32,474 bases of DNA from Chitinophagaceae bacterium (GCA_947488765.1 CANLAE010000020.1:1-32474), one strand, 5' to 3'; shown: positions 16,124-26,474, counted from the stretch's first letter. Numbers and translations: made by a program. The notes: generated by a model from the sequence alone, not told the origin.

Positions 16124-16212
16124 TGTATTTGTTTATAAAAGTCTTTGAAGTTTCTTCAATTTGGTCTTAATCGATTGACAATAAAAATAATTTTTAAGAA
16201 AATAGAAAATTA

Positions 16213-16323
16213 TTAAGAAAAGTAATTGGTAAGCCAGACAAACAAAAAAACCAATAGCAGCAATACTCCCAGCACAAATAAGTACCAGTATTTCCAGGAG
16301 TTGAAAACAGGGATTTTACGCAT
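16213..16323 (-). CDS. 36-residue single-pass membrane protein
   Basis: The ATG (16323-16321) shares one base with the PIG-L stop codon (TAATG), a classic translational-coupling arrangement; stop TAA at 16215-16213. The peptide starts MRKIPVFNSWKYWYLF, has a continuous hydrophobic segment (VLGVLLLLVFLFVWL) and ends TNYFS. The basic N-terminus predicts N-in topology. The symporter gene begins 89 nt further on. I recognise no family. Coupling to the deacetylase, a good membrane helix and frequent GTN/CTN codons for hydrophobic residues argue it is real. Confidence 0.6.
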   Translation of the reverse strand: MRKIPVFNSWKYWYLFVLGVLLLLVFLFVWLTNYFS

Positions 16324-18839
16324 TATTTATTTTTTGGTTGAGCAATCAAATTAGCCATTAGTTTATATGCACCAGCGATGCCAGCAGGCAGTTGTCTGAA
16401 CATCACCAAACTAACATAGGTAATATTTCCTTTACCATATTTAGCTGTAATTAAACTACCATTACTTTCTTTTTCTCCGGTATCATTCATTGCAATTAAT
16501 GATTCAAAACGATTATCCATCTTTTCTGCCTGATAGGTACTTCTTTCTTGCACCCATCCTTCAAAATCTTTGGTGGTGATTTTATTGGGGAAATTAAAAA
16601 TAGAATGATTTGGTAAAAGAAAATTTACTACTGCATTTTCTTCTGTAACCCTGCTTTGTGCATTTACTGAAAAGTTATACGGTCCGGCAATTATCTTACT
16701 ATTACCAACAACATTACTTTTCAAGTATTGAATAATTAAATTACCTCCATTTTCCACAAAATTGTTTAAAACATCGTTTTTATTTGTGAGCCATTCATTC
16801 ATATTATAGGCTCTGATGCCAGTTACAATTGCATCGAAGGATTGCAATATTTCTAATGTAATATCTTTTTCGTTTAAGTAAGTAACGCTACAACCCAACT
16901 GCTGCAATGCTTCCGGCACTTTATCTCCTGCCCCGATGATATATCCTACTTTTTTATTGGGAACAATTTTAATTTCATCTGATAGTATATGAATAGTCTC
17001 TTCGGTAAAATAATTAATGTTAGGAATATGATCGTAAGCAATTTTTCGAAGATTTTGATTGTAGAAAGACTCCTTTTCGCCTTGTGGAATTCCAATAAAA
17101 ACGGATAAATTTTTATCTGCATTATTTAGATAAATTTTTTGCAAAGAAAAATCCATCATGAAAGTTTTTCCAGCTGAAAATGACAATAAAGTATCCATCT
17201 CAAAAACAATTTTTTCTCCTTGTTTTATTTGAATTTTGGCTTTTGTGTTAATACTATTAATCAAACTTTTACATTGCAACTGTATAATTTTATTTTTAGT
17301 GAATCGATTATCTGGCTTAGTGTTCACAAGTATATTAGCAGGTGAAAGTGAAACAATAAATGGAGGTGTTACCACAACTGGTTGAAATAATTCGCCTTTT
17401 ACTGGATCTACATATTTATACTGCAAAGGTTTTTTAAAAACAAATGAAACACCTTCAATAGTTACATAAAACGATGCAGTATATGCCTCTGAATTTTCTG
17501 CAAATCCAATAAGTGAAGGATTGTTGATTGTAAACATCCCATTATTCATTGGACTTTCCAACCAATAAGGTTGTGAAATTTTCTTTTGATTGTCAATTTG
17601 AAGTTGTTTAGCAAAACTGACATTCTGATTCGGCGATAATTTCATGCTTAGATTAGTATCTAGGATTGCACCTTGCTCATCTTGTAACTGAATATTATCA
17701 ACCCTTACGTTATTTCCCAAACGATTGTTGATGAAAAAATTCGCAGTAAATTTTTCGCCTTGAATAGCATACTCATTATCTGTAACTGCTTCTGTATACA
17801 AACCGATGCAATCCATTATCAGTTGTTGAAGCGCAGCCATTTTAAGCTTTACCCAATTATTTTGATCGGGTATGTTTTGCAGTGTTTTATACAACCGAAT
17901 TAAATCTGTAACACTCATTTGTGGCTTATCAAAATTGTATTGCTGCAAAATTTTAGTGAGTAACCCCTGAATAGAATCTCCGCCTTTAATTCTTGTCCAA
18001 TCTGTTATAATTCCATTCATTAAATCAGCCGATGAACTATCTTTCGTTGCAAAGTATTCTATGATACTTCCTTTTCTTTGTGGTCGTCCTTCACCCTGAC
18101 TTTTGTGCATACTTCTTGCAATACCACCTACTTCACCATAACTCATTCCTAATAAACTATTGTATACTCCAATATCAAATTTTAATTGTGTATTACTAGT
18201 TGTGTTGGAGCTACCAAAGTTGTAGGTATTCCAAAATATTTTTTTTGTTTGCCACACTTTTACTTTACCATCTTTCAATTGTTCGGGAAAACGGTTTGGA
18301 TCTGCAGCTGCCTGAAATGCTTCATCAGCTATGATTGCAGAGGCAGCATGGTGTCCATGACCCGCTCTTGCATCGGGAGGGAACCGTTTGATGATAATAT
18401 CAGGTTGATAACTTCTAATCATCCAAACCAAATCACTTAAAACTTTTTCCTTGTTCCAAATTGTCAAACTTTCTTTTGCATTTTTGCTAAATCCAAATTC
18501 ATAAGCACTAGTAAAATATTGTTCGGCACCATCAATTTTTCTTGCTGCTAATAATTCCTGTGTACGAATAAGTCCAAGTTCAATTCCTTGTTCACTGCCA
18601 ATTAAATTTTGTCCTCCATCGCCCCTTGTCAAACTTAAATAAGCAGTTCTATACATTTTTTCTTTTGCCAGATACGGCAATAAACTATTATTTTCATCAT
18701 CGGGATGTGCAGCTATGTATAATACACTTCCGAGTACATTTAATTTTTTTAATTGCTGATAAATTTCAGTACTTGATTTTTGTGCAAATACGATTTTCAG
18801 CAAAAAACAAAATGCGGTTAAACAAATTATTTTCTTCAT
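16323..18839 (-). CDS. Large secreted PIG-L/LmbE-family deacetylase-like protein
   Basis: An 838-residue protein with a signal peptide (MKKIICLTAFCFLLKIVFAQ), so it acts in the periplasm or at the surface. Residues about 35-290 are a PIG-L domain: AAHPDDE (Asp47/Asp48 zinc and catalytic residues, His45), SLTRGDGGQNLIG, RTQELLAAR and GHGHHAASA (His161-His164 zinc ligand region). PIG-L enzymes remove acetyl groups from N-acetylglucosamine-type conjugates. A helical linker and beta-sandwich-like region (about 350-630) follow, then a Rossmann or glutamine-amidotransferase-like C-terminal domain (KVGYIIGAGDKVPEALQQLG, IVTGIRAYN, FVENGGNLIIQY). It heads an operon with the 36-residue ORF and the symporter, suggesting hydrolysis of an amino-sugar conjugate followed by import. 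The substrate is unknown. Confidence 0.88.
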   Translation of the reverse strand: MKKIICLTAFCFLLKIVFAQKSSTEIYQQLKKLNVLGSVLYIAAHPDDENNSLLPYLAKEKMYRTAYLSLTRGDGGQNLIGSEQGIELGLIRTQELLAARKIDGAEQYFTSAYEFGFSKNAKESLTIWNKEKVLSDLVWMIRSYQPDIIIKRFPPDARAGHGHHAASAIIADEAFQAAADPNRFPEQLKDGKVKVWQTKKIFWNTYNFGSSNTTSNTQLKFDIGVYNSLLGMSYGEVGGIARSMHKSQGEGRPQRKGSIIEYFATKDSSSADLMNGIITDWTRIKGGDSIQGLLTKILQQYNFDKPQMSVTDLIRLYKTLQNIPDQNNWVKLKMAALQQLIMDCIGLYTEAVTDNEYAIQGEKFTANFFINNRLGNNVRVDNIQLQDEQGAILDTNLSMKLSPNQNVSFAKQLQIDNQKKISQPYWLESPMNNGMFTINNPSLIGFAENSEAYTASFYVTIEGVSFVFKKPLQYKYVDPVKGELFQPVVVTPPFIVSLSPANILVNTKPDNRFTKNKIIQLQCKSLINSINTKAKIQIKQGEKIVFEMDTLLSFSAGKTFMMDFSLQKIYLNNADKNLSVFIGIPQGEKESFYNQNLRKIAYDHIPNINYFTEETIHILSDEIKIVPNKKVGYIIGAGDKVPEALQQLGCSVTYLNEKDITLEILQSFDAIVTGIRAYNMNEWLTNKNDVLNNFVENGGNLIIQYLKSNVVGNSKIIAGPYNFSVNAQSRVTEENAVVNFLLPNHSIFNFPNKITTKDFEGWVQERSTYQAEKMDNRFESLIAMNDTGEKESNGSLITAKYGKGNITYVSLVMFRQLPAGIAGAYKLMANLIAQPKNK

Positions 18840-18980
18840 GAAATAAAAAATTGAATTGGTAACGAAGATAAATGCGATTTGGATTTTTAGGTTTATTGTT
18901 TAAGAAGATCAATTAGTTTAAAAATTATGATTCCATTGATAAATACGCCCAACATCAAAATACATAATTGGTACAAACAA

Positions 18981-19009
18981 AAAAGCAGCCTAATAACTAG
19001 ACTGCTTTT
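18981..19009. terminator. Bidirectional hairpin terminator
   Basis: AAAAGCAGCCTA (18981-18992) pairs with TAGACTGCTTTT (18998-19009), one G-U pair, loop of 5 nt, with A/T-rich flanks giving a T run on the minus strand. It closes the T9SS giant gene / small sorting-tail gene transcript, about 115 nt past the latter's stop. Confidence 0.8.
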
Positions 19010-19125
19010 GTATAATTGTTTGTTTTCTTAATAGGCTTTGTAAATCAACTTAAGTAATGTAGCCTTAATTTGAGAAGTTCAATCTGGCATCCATTACTTA
19101 ATACTTAAAACCTAACATTTACAAC

Positions 19126-19314
19126 TTAATTCTTTTTCCTCAACTTCTTAGCTCCATATCCTACACCTGCGGCTACCAATAAGCTTAAGCCTCCATCTAC
19201 TGGAACATCATTTACTTCATCATCAAAACCAGGCTGCGCATGGCTTATAGCAGGGAAGATTAAAACTAAAAGCATTAGGCTTAGCGTAATGATTTGTATT
19301 TTATTGAATTGCAT
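19126..19314 (-). CDS. 62-residue secreted protein with PID-CTERM-like sorting tail
   Basis: From the ATG at 19314 (an upstream in-frame start at 19401 would place 29 unrelated residues before the signal peptide). It has a signal peptide (IITLSLMLLVLIFPAISHAQ), a short acidic stretch (PGFDDEVND) and then a tail VPVDGGLSLLVAAGVGYGAKKLRKKN: a PxDGG motif, a short hydrophobic helix and a basic end. This resembles the PID-CTERM type of tail seen on short Bacteroidota proteins; the tripartite layout parallels other C-terminal sorting signals. Almost nothing is left of a mature protein beyond the tail. It follows the giant T9SS gene by 92 nt and precedes a strong terminator. The function is unknown. 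Confidence 0.75.
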   Translation of the reverse strand: MQFNKIQIITLSLMLLVLIFPAISHAQPGFDDEVNDVPVDGGLSLLVAAGVGYGAKKLRKKN

Positions 19315-19358
19315 TTTGTTTAGTTTAATAGGTTCAAAAAGTTGAAAAAGTTGAAGGG

Positions 19359-19391
19359 TTAGGGAGCTTGCTTTGTTTTCAAACTCCCTAA
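19359..19391 (-). other. Hairpin between the T9SS giant gene and the small sorting-tail gene
   Basis: TTAGGGAG (19359-19366) and CTCCCTAA (19384-19391) are perfect 8-bp arms with a 17-nt loop, starting 16 nt after the giant gene's stop codon. No T run follows, so mRNA processing, 3'-end protection or partial attenuation is more likely than full termination. Confidence 0.45.
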
Positions 19392-19406
19392 ACTGCTTCA
19401 CTATTT

Positions 19407-22400
19407 TTAGTTTACAATAACTGATTTTGTTACCAATGTTGTTCCGCCAGTGATTTGCATTTTGTAGTTGCCCTTTGCAGTGCCTTTACCCAATGTGATG
19501 GTTTGTGTAGAACTTCCGCCATTACTTGTAATGGTTCTGTTGGCTACTTCCTGACCAGCATTGTTGTAAATTCTTACCGTGTAAATGCCTTTCTCTACAT
19601 TACTCATTTGTAAGCTTACAATGCCATCTTTCACAGGGTTTGGATATACTGTAAATTCTGCTGCTTTGCCACCAATTTTTACTTTTACTACATTGCTGTA
19701 TTTCACCGTTCCGTTTTTCTCTATTGCTTTAATGCGGTAGTAATTGTCGCCATTATTCACCGTTGCATCAAACCAGTTGTAAGCATTGCTGGCGCCGTTC
19801 TTCGCAGCTACTGTTGCTGCTTTGGTGAACGTTGTTGCATTGCTGCTTTCTTCTACTTCGTAGCTGTCCATATTGCTTTCACTTGCAGTGTTCCAGTTTA
19901 CTTCTATGCCTGCATTCTTTTGTGCTGCACTTACATTCAGAATGTTTACCGGTAAGCTGCTGTTGCTTCTAAATACAATCGTAAATCTGTTTGCTGCTGT
20001 TGTTGCGGCTGTAGATGTTGTAGTGAAGTTGTAATCAGTAGTTCCGTTTAAGTTAATTGGTGTTTCGCTACCTAAGTAATTATCCTTGATGTATGCATTG
20101 AGGTTACCAGCAAAGTTGCTGCCATTGAATCGTAGTGTGTAGTTGTCTTGTGCCAACTGCCACATCTTCAATTGAATGGTATCATTGATTGTTGGCATTG
20201 CTCTCTTCTCGATACTCATCAATCTATTGTTTCTTTCTACTGCTATGTTTTCTCCAGGATTGGTTAACTTGTTCGCATCTTCATCATCTACATTATTACT
20301 GAAGTTGTTGTTGCAAACAATTGTTAAGCCATCTTGTGAGTGATTGTTGGCTGCATTCGTTGTTAGCATCAATTGGGTTGATAGTACCGCATTGCTTGTT
20401 TGTGTTCTGAAGACATTCGTATTACCCGTTGTTTTATTGGCTTCTTGGAATACCAATGCCGGCGCAGTTACCGAACTTGCATTTTGTACAAAGAATGCCT
20501 GACCGGGTTGGATGATATCTGAAACTTCCGAGCCAGTATTGCTACTATTCGTTCCATCAAAAGATACATACGCTCCTTTGGTTCCTTCTGTTGGATCCCA
20601 TGCATAATAGATGCCTATTAAATCTGTTTTGGTTAAGGCATTCCAGCTGATAGGTGATGCATAAGGATTACCTACTAAGCTATAGTAGCTTGCAGTAGCT
20701 GATAACCTTGGAGTACTAGCTGTACTATTCATAGTTACAGCACCTGTTAACAAGGTACCGGTTGATCTTAATGTTGTGGCGTCTATAGTAGGTGTATTCG
20801 TTGTTAAATCTACTGCCCTGCTACCTCTTACCATGATTCTGTAACCAGTACCGGCACTTAGTCCTAATACATCAGTATTGGCTATTGGTGACCATACAGT
20901 ATTTTGATCTGTTGCTGTGGAAGTGTTGTCAAAAGTGTACATTGATGGATTACCTGTTAGGGTTGCATCAAAACCATTGGCTCCTGTGGTTGAACCTGTA
21001 ATATGTGTACCATAACCCGGATTGGTATTGGAGTTTAGTGAAGTAGTTGTATTGTTTTGCCCTTCCTGCCAGTTGGCTCTGATAGTACCGGTTGTAGTAA
21101 CACTTGGTGTTAAGAAGCGGAAAGCTCTATTGCCCGCAGGGATGAAGCGTTCTACGTTTACATTACCGGTGATGGCAGCAGTGGCTCCAACTGTTGTAAC
21201 CCTTGCTGTACCAGTTGACGTTGATTTTAATACCAATCTGCCACCAGCAGCTAAAGTACCAAAAGTAGGAGTTACTGTACCTGTAACATTTAAGAAACCA
21301 GAGCCACTTAAAGTTGCAGTACCACTAGTTTTATTGATGGTTAAGTTGGTAACATTTATTGAAGAAGTGGGTGCTGTTAAAGCTACAGCTAGTGTTGTAG
21401 TACCTAATAAAGACAATGCATCAGCATTCAATTTGCCAGCAGTAACCGTAAGTGAACCGCTTACAATTGGCGTTAAACCTGTTGCAAATGTTACACCAGA
21501 GGAACTAGTATTATTCGAAGTAATAGCAGTTGCAAATGCAAAAGGACTAGTAATGGCATTATTAAATGCACCTGAACCCGAAACTGTTTGAGGGATCGTT
21601 ACAGGCAGTAAAAAGCCAGTAGAAACCTCCATAAATTGAAGTGCGTCACCTGAAGTTCCATCACTTACTAAAACACCATTATTAGTGAGATTACCAGCCA
21701 AATAAAGAGAATATGTACTTTGACGATATTCGCTATTTGCATTAATTGTGAAATTTCCAGCAACTGCATTACTATTAGCTGCCTGTTTAACAAACCTATT
21801 TGCAGCTAAGTTAGTACCGTTGATAGTTAAATTTCTAAAATTGAATCTTGTACCAGTATTCGATAAAATGAAACCATCTGTTGTGCCTGCTTGAGTAGAT
21901 ACACCATCACCAAATTGAACTGTGTGTGTGCCCGTACAAATTACAATTGAAGAACCAGCATAAGAGAAGGAATGAACTGTTGTTGTTGCAGATGGGTCAA
22001 CAATAGTGATTTTACCTGCTGACAAATTGTAAGTACCTCCTGTGAAGTTAACTGCTGGGGCTGGGGCTGTTGCCGATACTGTACCATTAAAATCTACATT
22101 AATGTCTCCACCTGACTGATTGAATGTACCATTAGACACATTAAATACTCCAGCAATATTCAGCGTACCACTGCTCACATTTAATGTTCCTCCAGCATGG
22201 CTAAATACTCTGTTATTGGCAGTATTATCTTGTGGACCAAGATTAACCGTACCACCATTTATATTAAAATTACTACCCGTATTATTAGTAATGCCTGTAC
22301 CAAGTGCAGCCGTAACATTTAATGTACCAGCAGACGCATTTATTGTTCCAGTATTGCTTATACTTGTTACAGCAAGACTACCTGTGCCATTAACTGTTAG

Positions 22401-25400
22401 GGTAGAGCCTGTGTTTGAAATATAAACGATACCGGCAACTGCAGTTACACCTGAACCAACAACTGGCATATTACCAGAAGGAGTTCCAATGGTAATATTA
22501 TCAGAACCTGTTGGTACAACATTCGTACTCCAGTTTGTAGCATCATTCCAATCTGTGCTAGTTGTACCTACCCAACTAATACCTGCAGCTATGGTGTAAC
22601 TATTAAGTATGGTTGGTACTGTTGTTATAGTATTAACATCGGTTGCTATTGCATTTAATGGATTAGAAATTAAATTAGGGGTAGCAGCATTGTCTTGAGC
22701 TATAATGTAATATCTGATAACATCAGTGGCTACAACACCACCTAAAGCAGAATGATCTATCGTAAATGTCCAAGTACCACTATTATCAGTACCACTAGAA
22801 CGAACACCTACTGTAGAAGAATAAGCTCCTGCATTTTTATTGAAATATATTTTTGGCTGTAAAGAACCTGTATTAATTACTCCTGTTGCATCAACAATAG
22901 TTGCATTAATCAATACATTAGCTGAACCGTAAACTGTGCCTGTAACAGCTGTATAATTGATATCTGGAGCAAAAATATCTTTCGCTGTAAAACTACCTGC
23001 ATCTGCACCAATATCTACTGGTGTTAAACCACTTCTTGTTTGGCCATCAAAGTCCGTTGCTATAGCAGCTATTGCAAATCCTGCACCTTCAGCAACAGTT
23101 GTACCTTGTACATGAAGGTTAACATCACCAGCTGCACCAAGAGCGTTTACAAAATTGATATCTGTTGTATCAGATGCAGCACCACTTAGGGCATCACAAC
23201 CTGAGAAATTTCTCCAACTAGCTAAAGTATAAGCAGTAGTACCCTGACGAATAGTATTAGCAGCAGTTCTTGCAAAGTATATATTGTTGTTCAACGTTAA
23301 ACCAGTTGCAGGAATACTATTGGTGAATGTACCAGCATATTGTGCAGCCAAATGCAGCCCTGTACCTGCTCCGTTTTGCCTATCGTTTACAAATATATTG
23401 TTTCTAAAAACCCTTGCATTAGTAGTTTGTTGAGCCCAAAATGCATACGTATTATTTGTACCTGCAACACCTGTACCTCCAATATATACAGTATTATGTA
23501 CAATTGTATTTGTGCCAAGAAATTCGTTAATACCTGCAATGTTTTGACCTATGGTAAGATTACTGCCATTTTCATCTAACCCCAGGCGAATCATATTGTT
23601 TGCATAAGTAGCTACACCAGCTGCTCCAATATATAAACCAAAAATATTAGAAGATGCTAAACCAGTTGTTCTCAAACTATGTATTAAGTTTCTTGAACAA
23701 GTTAACACTGTTGAAGTACTTGTCCAATTAGCACATAATCCAATCACTGATACACCAGTAGTTGTATTTGTATTCACCAAGGTATGGATTGTATTATTTT
23801 CAATTTTTTGAGGTAATGTAGTGTTGGAGCTAGAAGTTACGATACCCTGTACAGATGCACTTGAACCAGTACCAGAATTTATACTAGCTGAACTCAAATT
23901 ACGAACAGTGTTTCCTGTAATATTTGCGGCCGATGTTGCTACTACAATACCCCTAACAACAGTGCTAGAACTACTTCCAACAGCTGCATTGTGCAAATTT
24001 GCAATGGTATTGTTCGTTATTTGCGTATAGGGATTACTTGATGTAATACGAATGCCATTCAAAGCTTGTACCACAGTACCAGTAACAGCAACATTAGCTT
24101 GAATACTATTAGGTGTTATTGAACTACCGATGGTATTTTCATTTATAGTTAAAGTACCACCACTCAAGTACGAAGCAACTTCAATACCAATAAACCCATG
24201 GCCTACTGTAGTTGTACTACCTGTAGTAGTAATGGACCCAATTTTATTTTTAGCAATCGTAGATAATTGAGATGTTATATTACCTACTGCAATACCTATT
24301 GAAATTGCACCAGTATTACTACTAGTAACTTGTATAGAACCAGTACCTGTTTCACTACCTATTATATTAGCAGTTACAGTACCAATATTTGCAATACCCC
24401 CATTTAAATAAATTCCACAGAATACCCCAGGTGCACTTGATGAACCTGAAGTAGAAGATAAAGTGATATTTCTAACAATATTGTTTTGGATGCTGGAAGG
24501 TGTTGTTGTTGCTCCACTTAAAGAAATACCCACCATTCTATTTGCAAATGCACCACCAATGTTCATTGTACCAACTCCTAAGGGTGCATTGCCACCAAAA
24601 TAATTATCAGAAACAGTAAAATTATTACCAGATGTACTATTAGAAATTGAAATTCCAGTATGAGTGTTACTGACCGTAGCTGTTCTTGCTGCAGATTGGT
24701 AGATGCTGTTACCAGTAATCGTCCAATCAGTATTACCAGCACCAATTAAGATACCATTATTAGCTAAAGCAGCAGAAAAAATATCCAAAATATTACAATT
24801 ACTAATTGTATTACCACTGTTATTTGTTGCTTTGGTAGTAGTAGTTCCTAAAGCATAAATACCATTGGCTGCCAATGTAGGCGATGCTGTTGCACCTGCA
24901 CCCCCATCAATATTACAATTGTCAATCGTGTTATTATCATTACCATTTGCACCTGATGTTGTAGAAAAAACAACTACACCAGAAGTTGTACTAGCAAAAC
25001 TTGATCTTAGCGTTAAGTATCTTAAATTATTATTAGAAGCATCGTTAATAAATCTGACAGCCGAACCACCTAATGTATTTGTATTTATAATACTTAATTG
25101 AGAAGTACCAACGCCTCCTGGTCTTCCATCAAAAGTTACATAAGTGCTACCATTTAAATCTATAGTTGCATTTGATAAATTGTTGCTGGTAATAACTAAT
25201 CCTGTAGCCCCTACTTCTGGCCTTATGGTTAATGTATTGGTAATATTAGTACATGAAGGAAATGTAATGGGGAATGTTTCAGATGCACTAGTATAGGTTG
25301 ACTGTAACTCTAAAATAGTTGCACCACTTATTCCACTGGCTAAGGCTGCTGTTATTGTGGCATAATCACCTGTTGGCCCAACGGATTTTGTACCTGATAT

Positions 25401-26474
25401 GCCTGAGGCACATGAATTTGTTGTTTGATTACCAGTTAAACCAGTAGATGCATTTTCTGACACTGAAACTACACGGTAATAGTATGTTGTGTTTGGAGCA
25501 AGACCCCACTGTAAAGAACCATATATATCGCCAGTGGTTGCAGATGAAGTAGAACTTACTGTAGTCGTTACTACATTGGCAGTAAATGCAGCATCTGTTG
25601 CACGTGTAACAATAAATGTATTTTCATTGGTAGAATTATCTGTCCATCCTACCATTGTTGTTGTTAAACCAACGCTTGTGAATGTAAGTGTGGTTGGAGC
25701 AGTAGGAGCGGTGGCAGGTGTTAAGCGATAATACCTTCTACTACCATCGAGGGTTGAGTGAAGATTTGCAATATTTGTAAGATTTGGATAGGTTTGTGTT
25801 GCAGGTGCTGTTATATAATTTATAGCATTAGTAGCAGTAGTAATAGTAGCATATGTATTATCAGTACTACCAGCAGCAAAACCAATATGAAAGTTATTAT
25901 TTGTAGGTGTATAATTATTTTTATACATAGTACCATACACAAATTCAATAACGCCAGTACCTTCATACAATCTAACCTGATAAGTACTATTGTCTTCACC
26001 AGTAGTTCCATAGTTGGTAGTCATATTTAAGAACTCTACTACCAAGCATCTGTTAGGTGCTGCACCAACCAATTTGAAGTGAACTTTACCACCGGGTCCA
26101 GTTCTCAAATCGCCTCCCAACGCTGCAATAAAAGGCAACGCAGATGTTGCAGAAGCAAAGCTATATCGGCTTGTAGCTAAGGCTGTTGCCCCTAGACCCA
26201 TAAATCCATTAGAACTAGCCGAGAATTGACTAAACCGAGTTCCATTTAAAAAAAAATCAAATCCAATAGCAGAAATTAGACTCGACCCAGTATTATCATC
26301 TTGACCCAAAGCCACAATTTGTGTGGTTCCTGTACTCATATCAATAGCATTGCTATTCATGTCTAATGCTAAAGACCCATCTGATGCAGTACTAAACGTA
26401 TAATTAGCAGTACTTTGTGCACTTACAAATAAGATACCTAAAACAGTTGTAAGCAATAGTAATAATTTCCTCAT
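19407..26474 (-). CDS. Giant T9SS-secreted beta-helix surface protein
   Basis: 2355 residues from the ATG at 26474, which begins a signal peptide (MRKLLLLLTTVLGILFVSAQ); an in-frame start 54 nt upstream is less likely. Order: a beta-sandwich N-terminal domain (to about 265); a fibronectin type III domain (WTDNSTNENTFIVTR, NTTYYYRVVS); a long right-handed parallel beta-helix region (about 375-1150) of Asn/Thr/Ser-rich rungs such as NTIDNCNIDGG, NNTI, GNTV; a beta-sandwich (about 1180-1300); a second repeat region of ILGT/GTLNVS-type rungs; an adhesin-like RFIPAGNRAFRFL segment; a fibronectin-like NWNTASESNMDSYEVE domain; and the type A T9SS sorting domain (VYPNPV, GIYTVRIYN, ending TKSVIVN). 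Likely cell-surface adhesin or polysaccharide-binding protein; no catalytic site recognised. Confidence 0.92.
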   Translation of the reverse strand: MRKLLLLLTTVLGILFVSAQSTANYTFSTASDGSLALDMNSNAIDMSTGTTQIVALGQDDNTGSSLISAIGFDFFLNGTRFSQFSASSNGFMGLGATALATSRYSFASATSALPFIAALGGDLRTGPGGKVHFKLVGAAPNRCLVVEFLNMTTNYGTTGEDNSTYQVRLYEGTGVIEFVYGTMYKNNYTPTNNNFHIGFAAGSTDNTYATITTATNAINYITAPATQTYPNLTNIANLHSTLDGSRRYYRLTPATAPTAPTTLTFTSVGLTTTMVGWTDNSTNENTFIVTRATDAAFTANVVTTTVSSTSSATTGDIYGSLQWGLAPNTTYYYRVVSVSENASTGLTGNQTTNSCASGISGTKSVGPTGDYATITAALASGISGATILELQSTYTSASETFPITFPSCTNITNTLTIRPEVGATGLVITSNNLSNATIDLNGSTYVTFDGRPGGVGTSQLSIINTNTLGGSAVRFINDASNNNLRYLTLRSSFASTTSGVVVFSTTSGANGNDNNTIDNCNIDGGAGATASPTLAANGIYALGTTTTKATNNSGNTISNCNILDIFSAALANNGILIGAGNTDWTITGNSIYQSAARTATVSNTHTGISISNSTSGNNFTVSDNYFGGNAPLGVGTMNIGGAFANRMVGISLSGATTTPSSIQNNIVRNITLSSTSGSSSAPGVFCGIYLNGGIANIGTVTANIIGSETGTGSIQVTSSNTGAISIGIAVGNITSQLSTIAKNKIGSITTTGSTTTVGHGFIGIEVASYLSGGTLTINENTIGSSITPNSIQANVAVTGTVVQALNGIRITSSNPYTQITNNTIANLHNAAVGSSSSTVVRGIVVATSAANITGNTVRNLSSASINSGTGSSASVQGIVTSSSNTTLPQKIENNTIHTLVNTNTTTGVSVIGLCANWTSTSTVLTCSRNLIHSLRTTGLASSNIFGLYIGAAGVATYANNMIRLGLDENGSNLTIGQNIAGINEFLGTNTIVHNTVYIGGTGVAGTNNTYAFWAQQTTNARVFRNNIFVNDRQNGAGTGLHLAAQYAGTFTNSIPATGLTLNNNIYFARTAANTIRQGTTAYTLASWRNFSGCDALSGAASDTTDINFVNALGAAGDVNLHVQGTTVAEGAGFAIAAIATDFDGQTRSGLTPVDIGADAGSFTAKDIFAPDINYTAVTGTVYGSANVLINATIVDATGVINTGSLQPKIYFNKNAGAYSSTVGVRSSGTDNSGTWTFTIDHSALGGVVATDVIRYYIIAQDNAATPNLISNPLNAIATDVNTITTVPTILNSYTIAAGISWVGTTSTDWNDATNWSTNVVPTGSDNITIGTPSGNMPVVGSGVTAVAGIVYISNTGSTLTVNGTGSLAVTSISNTGTINASAGTLNVTAALGTGITNNTGSNFNINGGTVNLGPQDNTANNRVFSHAGGTLNVSSGTLNIAGVFNVSNGTFNQSGGDINVDFNGTVSATAPAPAVNFTGGTYNLSAGKITIVDPSATTTVHSFSYAGSSIVICTGTHTVQFGDGVSTQAGTTDGFILSNTGTRFNFRNLTINGTNLAANRFVKQAANSNAVAGNFTINANSEYRQSTYSLYLAGNLTNNGVLVSDGTSGDALQFMEVSTGFLLPVTIPQTVSGSGAFNNAITSPFAFATAITSNNTSSSGVTFATGLTPIVSGSLTVTAGKLNADALSLLGTTTLAVALTAPTSSINVTNLTINKTSGTATLSGSGFLNVTGTVTPTFGTLAAGGRLVLKSTSTGTARVTTVGATAAITGNVNVERFIPAGNRAFRFLTPSVTTTGTIRANWQEGQNNTTTSLNSNTNPGYGTHITGSTTGANGFDATLTGNPSMYTFDNTSTATDQNTVWSPIANTDVLGLSAGTGYRIMVRGSRAVDLTTNTPTIDATTLRSTGTLLTGAVTMNSTASTPRLSATASYYSLVGNPYASPISWNALTKTDLIGIYYAWDPTEGTKGAYVSFDGTNSSNTGSEVSDIIQPGQAFFVQNASSVTAPALVFQEANKTTGNTNVFRTQTSNAVLSTQLMLTTNAANNHSQDGLTIVCNNNFSNNVDDEDANKLTNPGENIAVERNNRLMSIEKRAMPTINDTIQLKMWQLAQDNYTLRFNGSNFAGNLNAYIKDNYLGSETPINLNGTTDYNFTTTSTAATTAANRFTIVFRSNSSLPVNILNVSAAQKNAGIEVNWNTASESNMDSYEVEESSNATTFTKAATVAAKNGASNAYNWFDATVNNGDNYYRIKAIEKNGTVKYSNVVKVKIGGKAAEFTVYPNPVKDGIVSLQMSNVEKGIYTVRIYNNAGQEVANRTITSNGGSSTQTITLGKGTAKGNYKMQITGGTTLVTKSVIVN

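Noticed and set aside
21022-21591. 189-codon open frame on the plus strand inside the giant T9SS gene
   Set aside because: Shadow of the repetitive, Thr/Val/Ala-rich coding strand; no start context, no domain, and the opposite frame is clearly the gene. Other plus-strand frames in 19.4-26.5 kb are rejected likewise.
22000-25300. Recurrent motifs resembling a repeat array or CRISPR
   Set aside because: The repeats are degenerate, vary in spacing and keep the reading frame; they are beta-helix rungs of one protein. No repeat-spacer regularity and no cas genes.
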